Source: Chloroflexota bacterium
GTDB taxonomy: Bacteria > Chloroflexota > UBA11872 > UBA12225 > JAJDUF01
Length of the DNA: 64,000 bases
Direction of reading: 5' to 3'
Assembly (NCBI GenBank): GCA_022826725.1
Contig: JAJDUF010000016.1
Location: 310,001 to 374,000, forward strand
Part shown: positions 16,207 to 24,833 of the stretch, piece by piece
Numbering within the stretch: position 1 is the stretch's first letter
Layout of the letters: each line of letters begins with the position of its first letter
Position numbers and translations under genes: made by a program
Notes under the pieces: generated by a model
Databases searched by the model: none
Seen by the model: only the letters and a program-made list of their open reading frames with translations
What the model was told of the DNA's origin: nothing

Positions 16207-17871
16207 ATGGACGCACGCTCGGCTTCAGCCCGCTCAACCACGTACCGGAGGCGCTGGTGGATCCTCGGTATTCTGTCCCTGAGCCTGCTCATCATCGGCC
16301 TGGACAACACCATCCTCAACGTCGCCATCCCCACGCTACAGCGAGAGTTCAACGCGACCGCCACCTCGCTACAGTGGATGGTAGACGCATATATTCTCGT
16401 CTTTGCCGGTCTGCTGCTGCCGATGGGATCGCTCGGCGACCGGTTCGGGCGCAAACGTGCGCTGCAGATCGGACTGCTCGTGTTTGGCCTGGCAAGCCTC
16501 TTTGCAGCTTACGCGGCATCGAGCGAACAACTCATTGCCGCTCGGGCCCTGATGGGTATCGGTGGGGCGCTCATCATGCCGTCCACGCTGTCGATCCTCA
16601 CGCACGTGTTCCCGAGGGAAGAGCGCGGGAAGGCCATCAGCATATGGGCGGGAGTCTCCGGACTGGGTATCGGCCTCGGTCCTCTGACCGGAGGGTTGCT
16701 CCTGGAGTACTTCTGGTGGGGGTCAGTGTTCCTCATCAACATTCCGATCGTCGGCTTCGCTCTTGTGGCCGGCCTCGTACTCGTCCCGGAAAGCCGGGAC
16801 CCCGATCCGGAGTCATTGGACTTCCCGGGCGCACTGCTCTCCATCGCTGCCATCACAACCCTGGTCTACGCGATTATCGAGGTGCCGGTCCGTGGTTGGA
16901 CCGATAGCCTGGTCATCGCGGGCTTCGGGGGCGGAGCGGTCCTCGTCGCGGCGTTTGTCTATTGGGAGACCAAGACGGATCATCCGATGCTACGCCTCGT
17001 GTTCTTCAAGAATCCGCGGTTCTCGGCGGGGGCCGGTGCGATTGCGATTGGATTCTTCTCACTGTTCGGAATGGTGTTCGGGCTAACGCAGTACCTCCAG
17101 TTCGTGCAAGGCTACACGCCACTGGAGGCCGGCCTGAGGATGGTGCCAGTAGCGTTGGGCATAGCGGTCGGGGCGAGCATCAGCCATCGGCTGGTCAGCA
17201 TAATGGGCACGAACAAAGTCGTGGCGATGGGCCTCGTGGTCCTGTCCGGGGTACTCGTTACGATCACGCTCTGGGAAACGGATACTAGCTATTGGGTGAT
17301 CGGCTTGACATTCTTCGTGCTGGCGTTCGGCATCGGGAACCTGATGGCGCCGTCCACCGATTCAGTGATGGGCGCGGTCCCGGAGGCCAACGCCGGCATC
17401 GCCTCGGCGATGAACGACGTGACGCGCCAGGTGGCGGGGGCCTTCGGGGTGGCCGTCATCGGCTCCGCTATCAATACGGCGTACAGTGGTAGGATGGACG
17501 AGGTCGTGGCCGGTCTGCCACCCGCAGCCGCGCAGGCCGCCTCCGACTCGGTAGGGGCGGCGCTGAGAGTGGCGTCACGGTTGCCCGCCGAGGCTGCTGC
17601 CGGATTGGTAGAGGCAGCAAGGGTCGCCTTTACGGACGCCTTCGGCGTGGCCGTGCTCGTATCGGCGGGGACAGCCTTGGTGGGTGCGGTGCTCATCGCC
17701 AGGTTCATGCCGGCGCGCCATCTTCCCGCTCGGGAGAGCGTGGAACCCGGTGACAGCCCCACAGTTTCCGTCCGCGCAAGGCCTGGCCAGGAACGAAGCG
17801 ATGGCAAAGTCCAGGGAGACTTCGAAGCAGGCAGCCCCCAAACCCGGCCGACCTCGCAACCCGGCGGCTGA
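16207..17871 (+). CDS. MFS drug exporter, DHA2 (14-TM, EmrB/QacA) family
   Basis: Proton-driven exporter of 554 residues with about 14 membrane helices. The N-terminal motif LDNTILNVAIPTL is the DHA2 family mark in helix 1, and GDRFGRKRAL the loop 2-3 motif A of the major facilitator superfamily. An antiporter-type motif C (GLGIGLGPLTGG) follows in helix 5. AAGGAGGT at 16191-16198 lies 8 bases before the ATG at 16207; the open frame from 16114 is upstream of the promoter start and not used. The gene is preceded by a strong promoter with a palindromic operator and overlaps the tetR gene, so it looks like a repressor-controlled efflux pump induced by its substrate. The drug or metabolite exported is unknown. 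Confidence 0.92.
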   Translation: MDARSASARSTTYRRRWWILGILSLSLLIIGLDNTILNVAIPTLQREFNATATSLQWMVDAYILVFAGLLLPMGSLGDRFGRKRALQIGLLVFGLASLFAAYAASSEQLIAARALMGIGGALIMPSTLSILTHVFPREERGKAISIWAGVSGLGIGLGPLTGGLLLEYFWWGSVFLINIPIVGFALVAGLVLVPESRDPDPESLDFPGALLSIAAITTLVYAIIEVPVRGWTDSLVIAGFGGGAVLVAAFVYWETKTDHPMLRLVFFKNPRFSAGAGAIAIGFFSLFGMVFGLTQYLQFVQGYTPLEAGLRMVPVALGIAVGASISHRLVSIMGTNKVVAMGLVVLSGVLVTITLWETDTSYWVIGLTFFVLAFGIGNLMAPSTDSVMGAVPEANAGIASAMNDVTRQVAGAFGVAVIGSAINTAYSGRMDEVVAGLPPAAAQAASDSVGAALRVASRLPAEAAAGLVEAARVAFTDAFGVAVLVSAGTALVGAVLIARFMPARHLPARESVEPGDSPTVSVRARPGQERSDGKVQGDFEAGSPQTRPTSQPGG

Positions 17872-18463
17872 TCGGGCCATTCTCCAAGCCACCCTGCGAG
17901 TGCTGACGGACCAGGGTTACGCCGGGATGTCGGTCGAGCAGGTTGCGTCCGAGGCCGGAGTGGGAAAGACCACCATCTACCGGCGGTACGCCTCCAAGAA
18001 GGAGTTGGCTGCCGCTGCGATAAACGCCGTGAGAGAGGATTGGGGACCACCGCCCGACACCGGCAGCGCGCGCACCGACATTGTCGAGATGCTCGTTCAA
18101 AACCAAGTTGCTCTGGAGCACGGCCCAGGTTTCGCCATGATCGGTGCCCTCCTGGTCGAGGCGCGGCGGAATCCCGCGCTGATCGAGTATTTCCGTGATC
18201 GTTTCACACGCCCTCGCCGAAAAGAGGCACTCATGGTGATGCAGCGTGGTGTGGAACGCGGTGAGATACGCGCGGACGCCGACCTGGATATCGCAGTTCA
18301 GGCAATGGTCGGGGCGATATTTATACGGCACATCTGGGGTGCCGACGAGTCACGAGAGCGGATCGAGCAGACCGTTGAACTTGTCTGGAGGGGTCTAGCA
18401 GCCAACCCACGCACCCTCACGGACGGGGAGCTGAACCGCCAACCGTCTGAGCACCCCCATTGA
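17801..18463 (+). CDS. TetR family transcriptional repressor
   Basis: Regulator of 220 residues with an N-terminal helix-turn-helix near residues 27-69 (ATLRVLTDQGYAGMSVEQVA, then VGKTTIYRRYASKKEL) and a helical ligand/dimer domain of the TetR_C type. The ATG at 17801 has AGGA eight bases upstream and overlaps the exporter gene by 71 bases in another frame. That overlap ties the two products together in one transcript. The palindrome at 16166-16184 at the operon start is the best candidate target, giving autoregulation with the pump. A run of Lys and Pro precedes the DNA-binding domain. Confidence 0.9.
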   Translation: MAKSRETSKQAAPKPGRPRNPAADRAILQATLRVLTDQGYAGMSVEQVASEAGVGKTTIYRRYASKKELAAAAINAVREDWGPPPDTGSARTDIVEMLVQNQVALEHGPGFAMIGALLVEARRNPALIEYFRDRFTRPRRKEALMVMQRGVERGEIRADADLDIAVQAMVGAIFIRHIWGADESRERIEQTVELVWRGLAANPRTLTDGELNRQPSEHPH

Positions 18464-18894
18464 GCGGCACCACACCACCTTAGCCAGCGGCCCTACGGCG
18501 ACTATGCCTCCATCTCGCTGTCAGTGTGGCTCAGGCTAATGCGCCCGCGCTCCTGAGCGGGTGCAGCATAGCCGGCGGTGGTGGGCGGCGGCTCCGGGAG
18601 TTGGAGCGGAAATGAGCCGGAAATCAAGTGGAAATGAAATCGGATTCTGCTACCATTTTCTGAGTAACACCTCGAAACGAACGCGAATCAACCGGGAATA
18701 AGCCGCACATGAGCGCCGCCCGCGGCAGCAGCAAGCGGCGCCCGCCGCGCCAGTAGTTGCAAGTTAGGCGGATAAGCTCCTGACGATAGCCCAGCCTGTC
18801 AAGGGCACGTGTTCAGGCACGCTGTTGCCGGCCAGGCTTTCGGCGGAACAGTTGAGGAAAAGGCGCAGAATACCGGTGCATTAGGGAGGAAGCG
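18464..18894. other. Intergenic region before the M16 peptidase gene
   Basis: This 431-base gap between tetR and the M16 peptidase gene holds copy 2 of the dispersed 41-base repeat and an AGGGAGGAAG ribosome site near 18882. I find no credible coding frame and no clear sigma70 promoter. Confidence 0.55.
18584..18624 (+). repeat. 41-base dispersed repeat, copy 2
   Basis: Matches 13195-13235 at 38 of 41 positions in the same orientation. About 75 bases that copy 1 lacks follow before a further shared stretch near 18701-18735. Its role is unknown. Confidence 0.7.
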
Positions 18895-21800
18895 ATGACT
18901 CTACGTACACCTATCGGCGCACGGGCAGTGGTCCGGCCACTCGCCATGGCCGTCATCGTCGTCTTGGCCGCGCTGCTCTTCGCTCTCGTTGGCAACGCTA
19001 GTCGGCCGGCGGCGGCGGCGGCCGACTGCAAGTTCGTGCTGGGTTTCCAGGCCTTGCACGCCATGATCCCTGACACGGTGGGCACGTGCGTGGAGAACGA
19101 GCAGCATCATCCCAACCAGGGCGTTACGGTGCAGCGGACGACGAATGGCCTGCTCGTCTGGCAGAAGGCCACCAATCATACGTCCTTCACCGATGGCCAT
19201 CGCACCTGGGTGCTGGGCCCCTTGGGTCTCCAGCAGCGGCTCAATACCGATCAATTCGACTGGGAGCGCGACTTAGCGGTCGTGCCGGTATCTGATCCTG
19301 ATGCGCCGCTGGTCTTTGATCCACTGGTGATTCGCGGCACTCTTTCCAACGGCCTTAGCTACTACATCAGGCACAACGAGGAGCCTATCGGCCGGGCCCA
19401 GATCTCGCTCGCCGTAAAGGCCGGCTCCGTCCTGGAGACGGACGACCAGCAAGGCCTGGCCCACTTCCTGGAGCACATGGCCTTCAACGGCACCGAGCGC
19501 TTCGCCAAGCATGAGATCATCGAGTATCTCGAGTCCATCGGCAGCACGTTCGGCCCTGACCTGAACGCCCGCACCGGCTTCGACGACACCCTGTACTTCT
19601 TTGAGATTCCGACCGACGATGCCGAGATAACCGAGAGAGCGTTCCAGATTCTCAGCGACTGGGCCTTCTCCATAGCGCTCGAACCGGAAGAGGTCGAGCT
19701 TGAGCGCGGCGTCGTGCTGGAGGAGTGGCGCCTCTCCCAGGGGTTCAACTCGCGCTTCCAGCAGAACCTGCTCGATCTCCTCTTCAGCGACTCGCTCTAC
19801 GCCAGCCGCGCCCCCATCGGACTCACCGAGGTCATCGAGAACGCCCCCGTCGAGGCCCTGCGGGCCTACTACGAGCGCTGGTACAGGCCCAACTTGATGG
19901 CGGTGGTCGCCGTGGGCGACTTCGACGTGGAGGAGATCGAAGCCAAGATCAAGCAGTACTTCGCGCCGCCGCCCGAGGGCGAGGCCGCACAGGAGCGCGC
20001 CGCCATCGGACAAACCACCGACAGGCCGCAGATTGACGTTCCGGGCCACGAGACCCCGCTCATCGAGGTATTCACCGACCCCGAGTCTCCCGCCACCCAG
20101 TTCGTGCTCATCCGCAAGTACGATCCCGCACCGGTCGAGGACGAGGCGGATTTCAGGCGTGCTATCGTTGGAAGGCTCGCCTTCATGATGCTCAACGGGC
20201 GGCTGTTCGAGCGCGGCCAAGTCGCTGAACCGCCGTACATCACCGCCAGCGCGACCCGCTACAACTACGTCTACACGCTTGACGTCGCCACGTTCTCGGC
20301 CTGGGTCGAGACCGACGGTGTCGAGGCCGGCCTCGCGGCCATGCTCGAGGAGATTCAGCGCGCCCACCAGCACGGCTTCACCGAGAGCGAGTTGGAACGC
20401 GAGAAGAGCAACCTGCTCACCTCGATCGAGAGCCGGTACAAGCAGCGGGACCAGACGCCCTCCACGGCTTTCGCCGGCGCGTACGCCGACCACTTCTTCC
20501 TCGGAGACCCCGTCCCCGGTATCGAGGCCGAGTGGGAGCTGTACCAGCGGCTCTTGCCGCAGATCACCCTGGCCGAGTTCGCTGACGTGGCGCGGTCCTG
20601 GGCACAGACCAAGGACCTGGCCCTGCTGGTGGTGCGTCCCGAGGAGACCGACGTCGCCGGCACCGACGACGAGCTCGGCACGGCCCTGCTGACCCAGCTA
20701 CAGACGGCCCACGCCCTGGCGGTGGAGCCCTACGCCGACGACGTCGGCGACGTCCCGCTGCTGGCCAATCTGCCGGAGCCGGGGACCATCACCGCCGAAG
20801 AGCGGATCGAGTCCATTGACGCCGTGAAGTGGACGCTGTCCAACGGCGTCACCGTCATCGCCAAGCAGACCGACTTCAAAGATGACGAGGTGCTGTTCCG
20901 GGCCTTCAGCCCCGGCGGCCACTCGCTCGTCACGGACGAAGACCACCAGTCCGCCACCTACGCGGCCCAGCTCATCTCAGGCAGCGGAGCGGGCCCCCAC
21001 GACAGCGTGACCCTGGACAAACTGCTCGCCGGCAAGCGGGTCTCTGTGTCCCCCTATATCGGCGAGTTGTTCGAGGGCTTCAGCGGCAACGCCTCTCCCG
21101 AGGACCTGGAGACCCTGTTCCAGCTCGTGACGCTGTACGCAACCGAGCCGCGGCTCGATCCCGACTACTTCACAAGATACGAGGCAAGGCTCCACAGCGT
21201 CGCCGAGTTCCGCGCCGCAGATCCGGACTGGGTGTTCTTCAACTACGCCAACTCCCTGCTGAGCCAGGGACACCACCGCGGGCGCCCCCTCTCCGTCGAA
21301 GTGCTGGAGGAACTGAATCTGGAGCGCGCGGAAGCGGTGTACGCCGACCGCTTCGCCGACCTCGGCGACGCGACGTTCGTCTTCGTTGGCGCCTTCGACT
21401 GGGACACCCTGCGCGCGCTGACCGAGAATTACCTGGCCGCCCTGCCGTCCGCCGGACGCACCGAGCAGTGGCAGGACCACGGAGTCGACCCGCCGCCGGG
21501 TCTGGAGGACCACGTGGTACGCAGCGGTCTCGAGCCGCGCAGCCAGACGCTGCTGGTGTACGCCGGAGACCTGGAGTGGAGCCGCCAGGAGGCGCTCACC
21601 ATCGACGTGGCTGGCGAGATTCTCGGCATCCGGCTGCGCGAGCGCGTGCGCGAGGCTCTCGGCGGAACCTACAGCATCAGCGTCAACACCGCCGGCACCC
21701 AGACCCTCCCGGACCCCGAGTACCAGATCTACGTCCTCTTCGGCAGCGACCCCGACCGCGTCGAGGAACTCCGGGACGAGGTGTTCGACCAGATAGACTG

Positions 21801-22062
21801 GCTGCAGATGGGCGGCGAGCAGAAGTACCTGGACACCGCCAAGGAGTTGTTCAGGACCAACCGAGAGGAGGCCCTGCGCGAGAACAGCTTCTGGCTCAAT
21901 CAGATACGCATCGCCGCGCGCCGCGGAGAGTCATTCGACCGGATAGTCGCCTTCGACGAATTGCTGGAATCTCTAACGCTGGAGGAGGTGGCCGCTGCCG
22001 CGGAGCGCTACCTCACCGACGACCGCTACGTGCGCGTCGTCCTCCTCCCCGAAGAGGAGTAG
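18895..22062 (+). CDS. Secreted M16 family zinc metallopeptidase (two-lobed)
   Basis: Insulinase/pitrilysin-type peptidase of 1055 residues. A signal peptide (hydrophobic 15-34, AxA sites near 40) is followed by a domain of about 80 residues with NGLLVWQKATNHTSFTDGHR and TWVLGPLGLQQRLNT, a segment I associate with secreted Chloroflexota proteins. The catalytic lobe has the inverted zinc motif HFLEH near residues 190-194 and the downstream Glu in ELERGVVLEEWR. A second, inactive lobe with NGVTVIAKQTDF follows, so both halves of the clamshell are in one chain. AGGGAGG lies just before the ATG. It probably degrades peptides outside the membrane. The gene is single, without the usual paired pepT-like partner. 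Confidence 0.9.
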   Translation: MTLRTPIGARAVVRPLAMAVIVVLAALLFALVGNASRPAAAAADCKFVLGFQALHAMIPDTVGTCVENEQHHPNQGVTVQRTTNGLLVWQKATNHTSFTDGHRTWVLGPLGLQQRLNTDQFDWERDLAVVPVSDPDAPLVFDPLVIRGTLSNGLSYYIRHNEEPIGRAQISLAVKAGSVLETDDQQGLAHFLEHMAFNGTERFAKHEIIEYLESIGSTFGPDLNARTGFDDTLYFFEIPTDDAEITERAFQILSDWAFSIALEPEEVELERGVVLEEWRLSQGFNSRFQQNLLDLLFSDSLYASRAPIGLTEVIENAPVEALRAYYERWYRPNLMAVVAVGDFDVEEIEAKIKQYFAPPPEGEAAQERAAIGQTTDRPQIDVPGHETPLIEVFTDPESPATQFVLIRKYDPAPVEDEADFRRAIVGRLAFMMLNGRLFERGQVAEPPYITASATRYNYVYTLDVATFSAWVETDGVEAGLAAMLEEIQRAHQHGFTESELEREKSNLLTSIESRYKQRDQTPSTAFAGAYADHFFLGDPVPGIEAEWELYQRLLPQITLAEFADVARSWAQTKDLALLVVRPEETDVAGTDDELGTALLTQLQTAHALAVEPYADDVGDVPLLANLPEPGTITAEERIESIDAVKWTLSNGVTVIAKQTDFKDDEVLFRAFSPGGHSLVTDEDHQSATYAAQLISGSGAGPHDSVTLDKLLAGKRVSVSPYIGELFEGFSGNASPEDLETLFQLVTLYATEPRLDPDYFTRYEARLHSVAEFRAADPDWVFFNYANSLLSQGHHRGRPLSVEVLEELNLERAEAVYADRFADLGDATFVFVGAFDWDTLRALTENYLAALPSAGRTEQWQDHGVDPPPGLEDHVVRSGLEPRSQTLLVYAGDLEWSRQEALTIDVAGEILGIRLRERVREALGGTYSISVNTAGTQTLPDPEYQIYVLFGSDPDRVEELRDEVFDQIDWLQMGGEQKYLDTAKELFRTNREEALRENSFWLNQIRIAARRGESFDRIVAFDELLESLTLEEVAAAAERYLTDDRYVRVVLLPEEE

Positions 22063-22237
22063 TACCCAACACAACCTATCGGCCGGCACGGACAGTGTAA
22101 TGACTGTCCGTGTTCGGCCAAGCTGGCTGCCCCCTTGGTCAGGGTCCATGTCCACGTCAGCCGTCGAGCCGATCCTGGAGCGGGTAGTAGGGTGGTAGGG
22201 TCTACCCGGTAGAGGAATGCCTTTGCAAGGGGGACGC

Positions 22238-22555
22238 ATGAGAGACGCGGAGACGACGGCGCCCACGCAGCCCGTCAGGCGCACGTCGCCGCCGAACCGT
22301 CCCGCTGAGGAGACGGCCCGCCTCGGCGACGAGATATATGAGCGGGACATCCGTCACCAGGTTGAGGCCGACCACCATGGGGAGGTCGTTGCCATTGACG
22401 TGGAGAGCGGCAACTGGGCCATTGGCGACAACGTGATTGCCGCGACGGACCGCCTCTGGACCCAACACCCGGCCGCCTATGACATCTGGTGCCTGCGGGT
22501 CGGGTACCGGGCGCTGCATCACTTTGGGGGGCGTCCCCTGCGGAGAGCCGAGTGA
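22238..22555 (+). CDS. Conserved small protein coupled to a retropepsin-like protease
   Basis: Soluble protein of 105 residues that I cannot name. A Thr/Pro-rich head is followed by a compact C-terminal domain with GDEIYERDIRHQVEADHHGE, VVAIDVESGNWAIGD and LRVGYRALHHFGG. This type of small protein is found in cyanobacteria and Chloroflexota in tandem with clan AA proteases (recollection, not checked). Its stop codon overlaps the start of the next gene in GTGA, so the two are translationally coupled. The ATG at 22238 follows GGGGGA; another ATG at 22217 is possible. It may be a partner or antitoxin-like regulator of the protease (inference). Confidence 0.62.
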   Translation: MRDAETTAPTQPVRRTSPPNRPAEETARLGDEIYERDIRHQVEADHHGEVVAIDVESGNWAIGDNVIAATDRLWTQHPAAYDIWCLRVGYRALHHFGGRPLRRAE

Positions 22556-22923
22556 TAGAGGGAGTAGTGAACGCCGCCTATGAGCCGGTGGTGACCCTTG
22601 GCGTACAAGGCCCATCGGGTCAGTCACAGGAAATCGAGGCCGTGATAGACACCGGCTTCACCGGATTTCTGACCGTGACTCCGGCGATGGTGGCGGAGTT
22701 GGGGCTGCGCTACCGCAGCAGGGGTTGGGCGACCCTCGCCGATGGCAGTGAAGTGCCCTTCGATGTCTACGATGTCACTGTGCTCTGGGACGGCCAGCCG
22801 GTATACATAGAGGCAGACGCCGCCGACGCCACGCCTCTGGTGGGTATGCGGCTGCTGGACCGCCACAACCTGCACATCGAAGTCGTGGACGGTGGTCGCG
22901 TCGTCATCCAGGCCAGAGAGTAG
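22552..22923 (+). CDS. Retropepsin-like (clan AA) aspartic protease
   Basis: Protein of 123 residues with the single-domain aspartic protease signature: EAVIDTGFTGFLTV near residues 30-43 with the catalytic Asp-Thr-Gly, a flap-like LADGSEVPFDVYDV, and LVGMRLLDRHNL near the C terminus (the conserved G-L/M-x-hydrophobic segment). Such half-size proteases act as homodimers. The GTG start at 22552 shares bases with the upstream TGA stop (GTGA), and GGAGAG precedes it. The pair resembles small clan AA protease cassettes of unknown function. A cellular target is not known. Confidence 0.78.
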   Translation: MIEGVVNAAYEPVVTLGVQGPSGQSQEIEAVIDTGFTGFLTVTPAMVAELGLRYRSRGWATLADGSEVPFDVYDVTVLWDGQPVYIEADAADATPLVGMRLLDRHNLHIEVVDGGRVVIQARE

Positions 22924-22978
22924 CCGCGCCTCGCGGGGGTATGCCCCCATAGGGGAAAACGCCGTTCGAACACACTGG

Positions 22979-23052
22979 TGGGCGCGCAGGGACTCGAACC
23001 CCGGACCTCGCGGATGTGAACCGCGCGCTCTAACCAACTGAGCTACGCGCCC
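22979..23052 (-). tRNA. tRNA-Val (CAC anticodon)
   Basis: Cloverleaf readable on the minus strand: acceptor stem GGGCGCG paired with CGCGCCC, D arm with AGTTGGTTAGA, anticodon stem CGCGG/CCGCG enclosing TTCACAT (anticodon CAC), variable loop AGGTC and T arm with TTCGAGT. The discriminator base is A and the CCA end is not encoded. Confidence 0.95.
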
Positions 23053-23065
23053 CTCGGTACGCACC

Positions 23066-23095
23066 ATTATACGGCCTGCCGGAACCGAGGCACAA
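23066..23095 (-). promoter_or_regulatory. Promoter of tRNA-Val
   Basis: TATAAT (minus strand, 23071-23066) ends 13 bases before the tRNA, and TTGTGC lies 18 bases further upstream. The position fits a start a few bases before the mature 5' end. Confidence 0.6.
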
Positions 23096-23140
23096 GGAGG
23101 GGGCGCTGGCATCGGATCTCAACCGGCCCCCTGTGGTCCC

Positions 23141-23327
23141 CTCACAGGGGTAGGTATTTACATGGATGGACAGGATGGGAGTTTGTGTCGGGGCGGAGGC
23201 GGGCAGCTCCGTACCGAAAAACCTCCCGGTGTGCGGGTGCGTAGCCCCCCTATGGTCCCCCCGCAGTGCGGGGGACGGGCGCAACATGTGGCGCCCCTAC
23301 GGCTTAACCGGTACCTACTCCAGTCAG
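23141..23327 (+). repeat. Long intergenic repeat, copy 1
   Basis: About 187 bases, beginning CTCACAGGGGTAGGTATT and ending GTACCTACTCCAGTCAG, nearly identical to 33314-33511 and inverted in part at 61148-61200. Inside are two palindromes, one around CCCCCCGCAGTGCGGGGG and one around GGGCGCAACATG. A CCTCTCCC hairpin (23331-23353) and an ATTCCCGC hairpin (23358-23376) follow. No transposase or terminal signature is present. Confidence 0.85.
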
Positions 23328-23404
23328 GGGCCTCTCCCAGGGGGAGAGGGGGTTGGGATTCCCGCTTGCGCGAGAATGACGGGCGGGGGTGAGGCGCACG
23401 CGGG

Positions 23405-24679
23405 TCACGTGTAGGCCATGCCGGCGATGGTGACCCAGGAGGCGCCGGCCTCGTCGGCTGGGCATTGGTCGTAGCCGAGCGTTTCGCCCCTTGTGCCGTC
23501 GAGCGCGTGCAGCGCCCAGTAGATCGGTGGTAGGCCACAGACGCGGTGCGCGTCTTGATTGGTACGCAGCGTGGCCAGGAAGTCGGCCGGATCGCCGGTC
23601 GCGGCGACCGCCAGCAGCCGCTCGTCGCTCGCCTTGAGGCTGGCACGCGCGAGCACGTCCCAGCCGCGCTCGTCACCAAAGGCCGGGCCCACGTGGGCCA
23701 GGTCGGCCGATGCCACGACCAGCACCCGCCGCCCGGCGGTGGTCGCCCGCAGCGCCGCGAGCGCCTGCGCCCGCGCCAGGTCGGCCAGCGGATCGGCCGC
23801 GCCGTGCGTAAAGGGCGCAAAGGAGCCGCAGAGGATCGGGACGAGCGGCGGGAGGTCATCGGCGCGCCCAGCCTCGCGCAGGAGCCAGTGCAGCCAGACG
23901 GTCGCCAGCTCGATGGAGTGCTCGCTGCGGTGATGCAGCTCCTCGGCAAACGCCGCCTCCTCGCCGAGGGCAGCGACTAAGCCCTCGACGACCGCCTGGT
24001 CCTGCGGGAACGGGCCCCAGGGCGTGGCGTACCGCTGGCGGGTGAGGGTCAACGCGCCGGCGCTCCCGGCGTGATCGGTACCGAAGATGACGACCAGGTC
24101 CGCCGCGGCAACGGCCTCGCGGGCCGGTAGCCAGGTCCGCGCGTATTCGGCGCCGCCGCGAGCGTAGTCAATGTGGGGCGTAATCAGCCCCCGCAGCCGA
24201 CCGTTGGCGAGCGCCGCACCGTTCACGCCGGCCTCGGCCGCATAGCGCGCCAGCAGTTGGTGCAGGGCCGCCGGGTCGGCCGGATAGCCGTTGCCGGCGA
24301 GCGCCGGCGGGCGGCAGGGGGCGGCGCGGTAGTCGGCGAGTGCGCGTTCTCGCGCCGCCTCGTAGACCGGGCCGAACAGCAGGGCCGCCTCCTGCAAGGC
24401 CGCCAGGAACTGCTCGACAACCCCCGGCGGCAGCCGCGTGCCATAGCGCACCTCGAAGGCTGCTTTGATCCCGCTCGGTGTGCGCTCGCCGTCGAGCAGC
24501 GCAACCAGCGGCGCGACGACGGCGGGCAGCAGGACCATGCGCTCGCTCAAGGCGAGGGGATCGCGCAGCCAGAGGCGCTGCTCGCCTTGGTAGCTGATCC
24601 ACCGCGGCTCCACCGGGCGCAAGGCCGGCCGGCTCTCCTGGTCCACCTGTTGGACATAGTCACTACTCGTCTCTGCCAT
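23405..24679 (-). CDS. MEMO1/AmmeMemoRadiSam system B family protein
   Basis: Protein of 424 residues. Residues from about 133 onward form a MEMO-family domain (class III extradiol dioxygenase-like fold): RPPALAGNGYPADP, LITPHIDYARGG, FGTDHAG, HHRSEHSIELATVW, CGSF and SADLAHVGPAFGD all occur in the family order, including the metal-binding His residues. The first 130 residues are an extra helical region not found in short family members. In other genomes this domain is often encoded with AMMECR1 and a radical SAM gene; neither is here. The ATG at 24679 with GGGAGA upstream is preferred over the in-frame ATG at 24691. The biochemical function of the bacterial family is unsettled. Confidence 0.85.
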   Translation of the reverse strand: MAETSSDYVQQVDQESRPALRPVEPRWISYQGEQRLWLRDPLALSERMVLLPAVVAPLVALLDGERTPSGIKAAFEVRYGTRLPPGVVEQFLAALQEAALLFGPVYEAARERALADYRAAPCRPPALAGNGYPADPAALHQLLARYAAEAGVNGAALANGRLRGLITPHIDYARGGAEYARTWLPAREAVAAADLVVIFGTDHAGSAGALTLTRQRYATPWGPFPQDQAVVEGLVAALGEEAAFAEELHHRSEHSIELATVWLHWLLREAGRADDLPPLVPILCGSFAPFTHGAADPLADLARAQALAALRATTAGRRVLVVASADLAHVGPAFGDERGWDVLARASLKASDERLLAVAATGDPADFLATLRTNQDAHRVCGLPPIYWALHALDGTRGETLGYDQCPADEAGASWVTIAGMAYT

Positions 24680-24760
24680 CAATCTCCCCATCAGCGCCTG
24701 GGCTGGGCACAATCCTAGCAGCCGCAGCGTCGCCTTGGCCTGGGCCCCGGCGGCGTGTTC

Positions 24761-24766
24761 TATACT
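24761..24766 (+). promoter_or_regulatory. -10 element before the second binding-protein gene
   Basis: TATACT 67 bases before the start at 24834. A TTGGCC occurs upstream but 20 bases away, too far for a standard promoter, so this is a weak call. Confidence 0.28.
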
Positions 24767-24833
24767 GGCTGGTAGGTGGACCCCGGCGCAGCAGGTACGC
24801 AGCCGGACGAGCAAAAGGTGAGTAGGCGGCACG

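Noticed and set aside
23030-23400. Several open frames crossing the repeat after tRNA-Val
   Set aside because: They translate the repeat itself, differ between the two copies and carry no family features.
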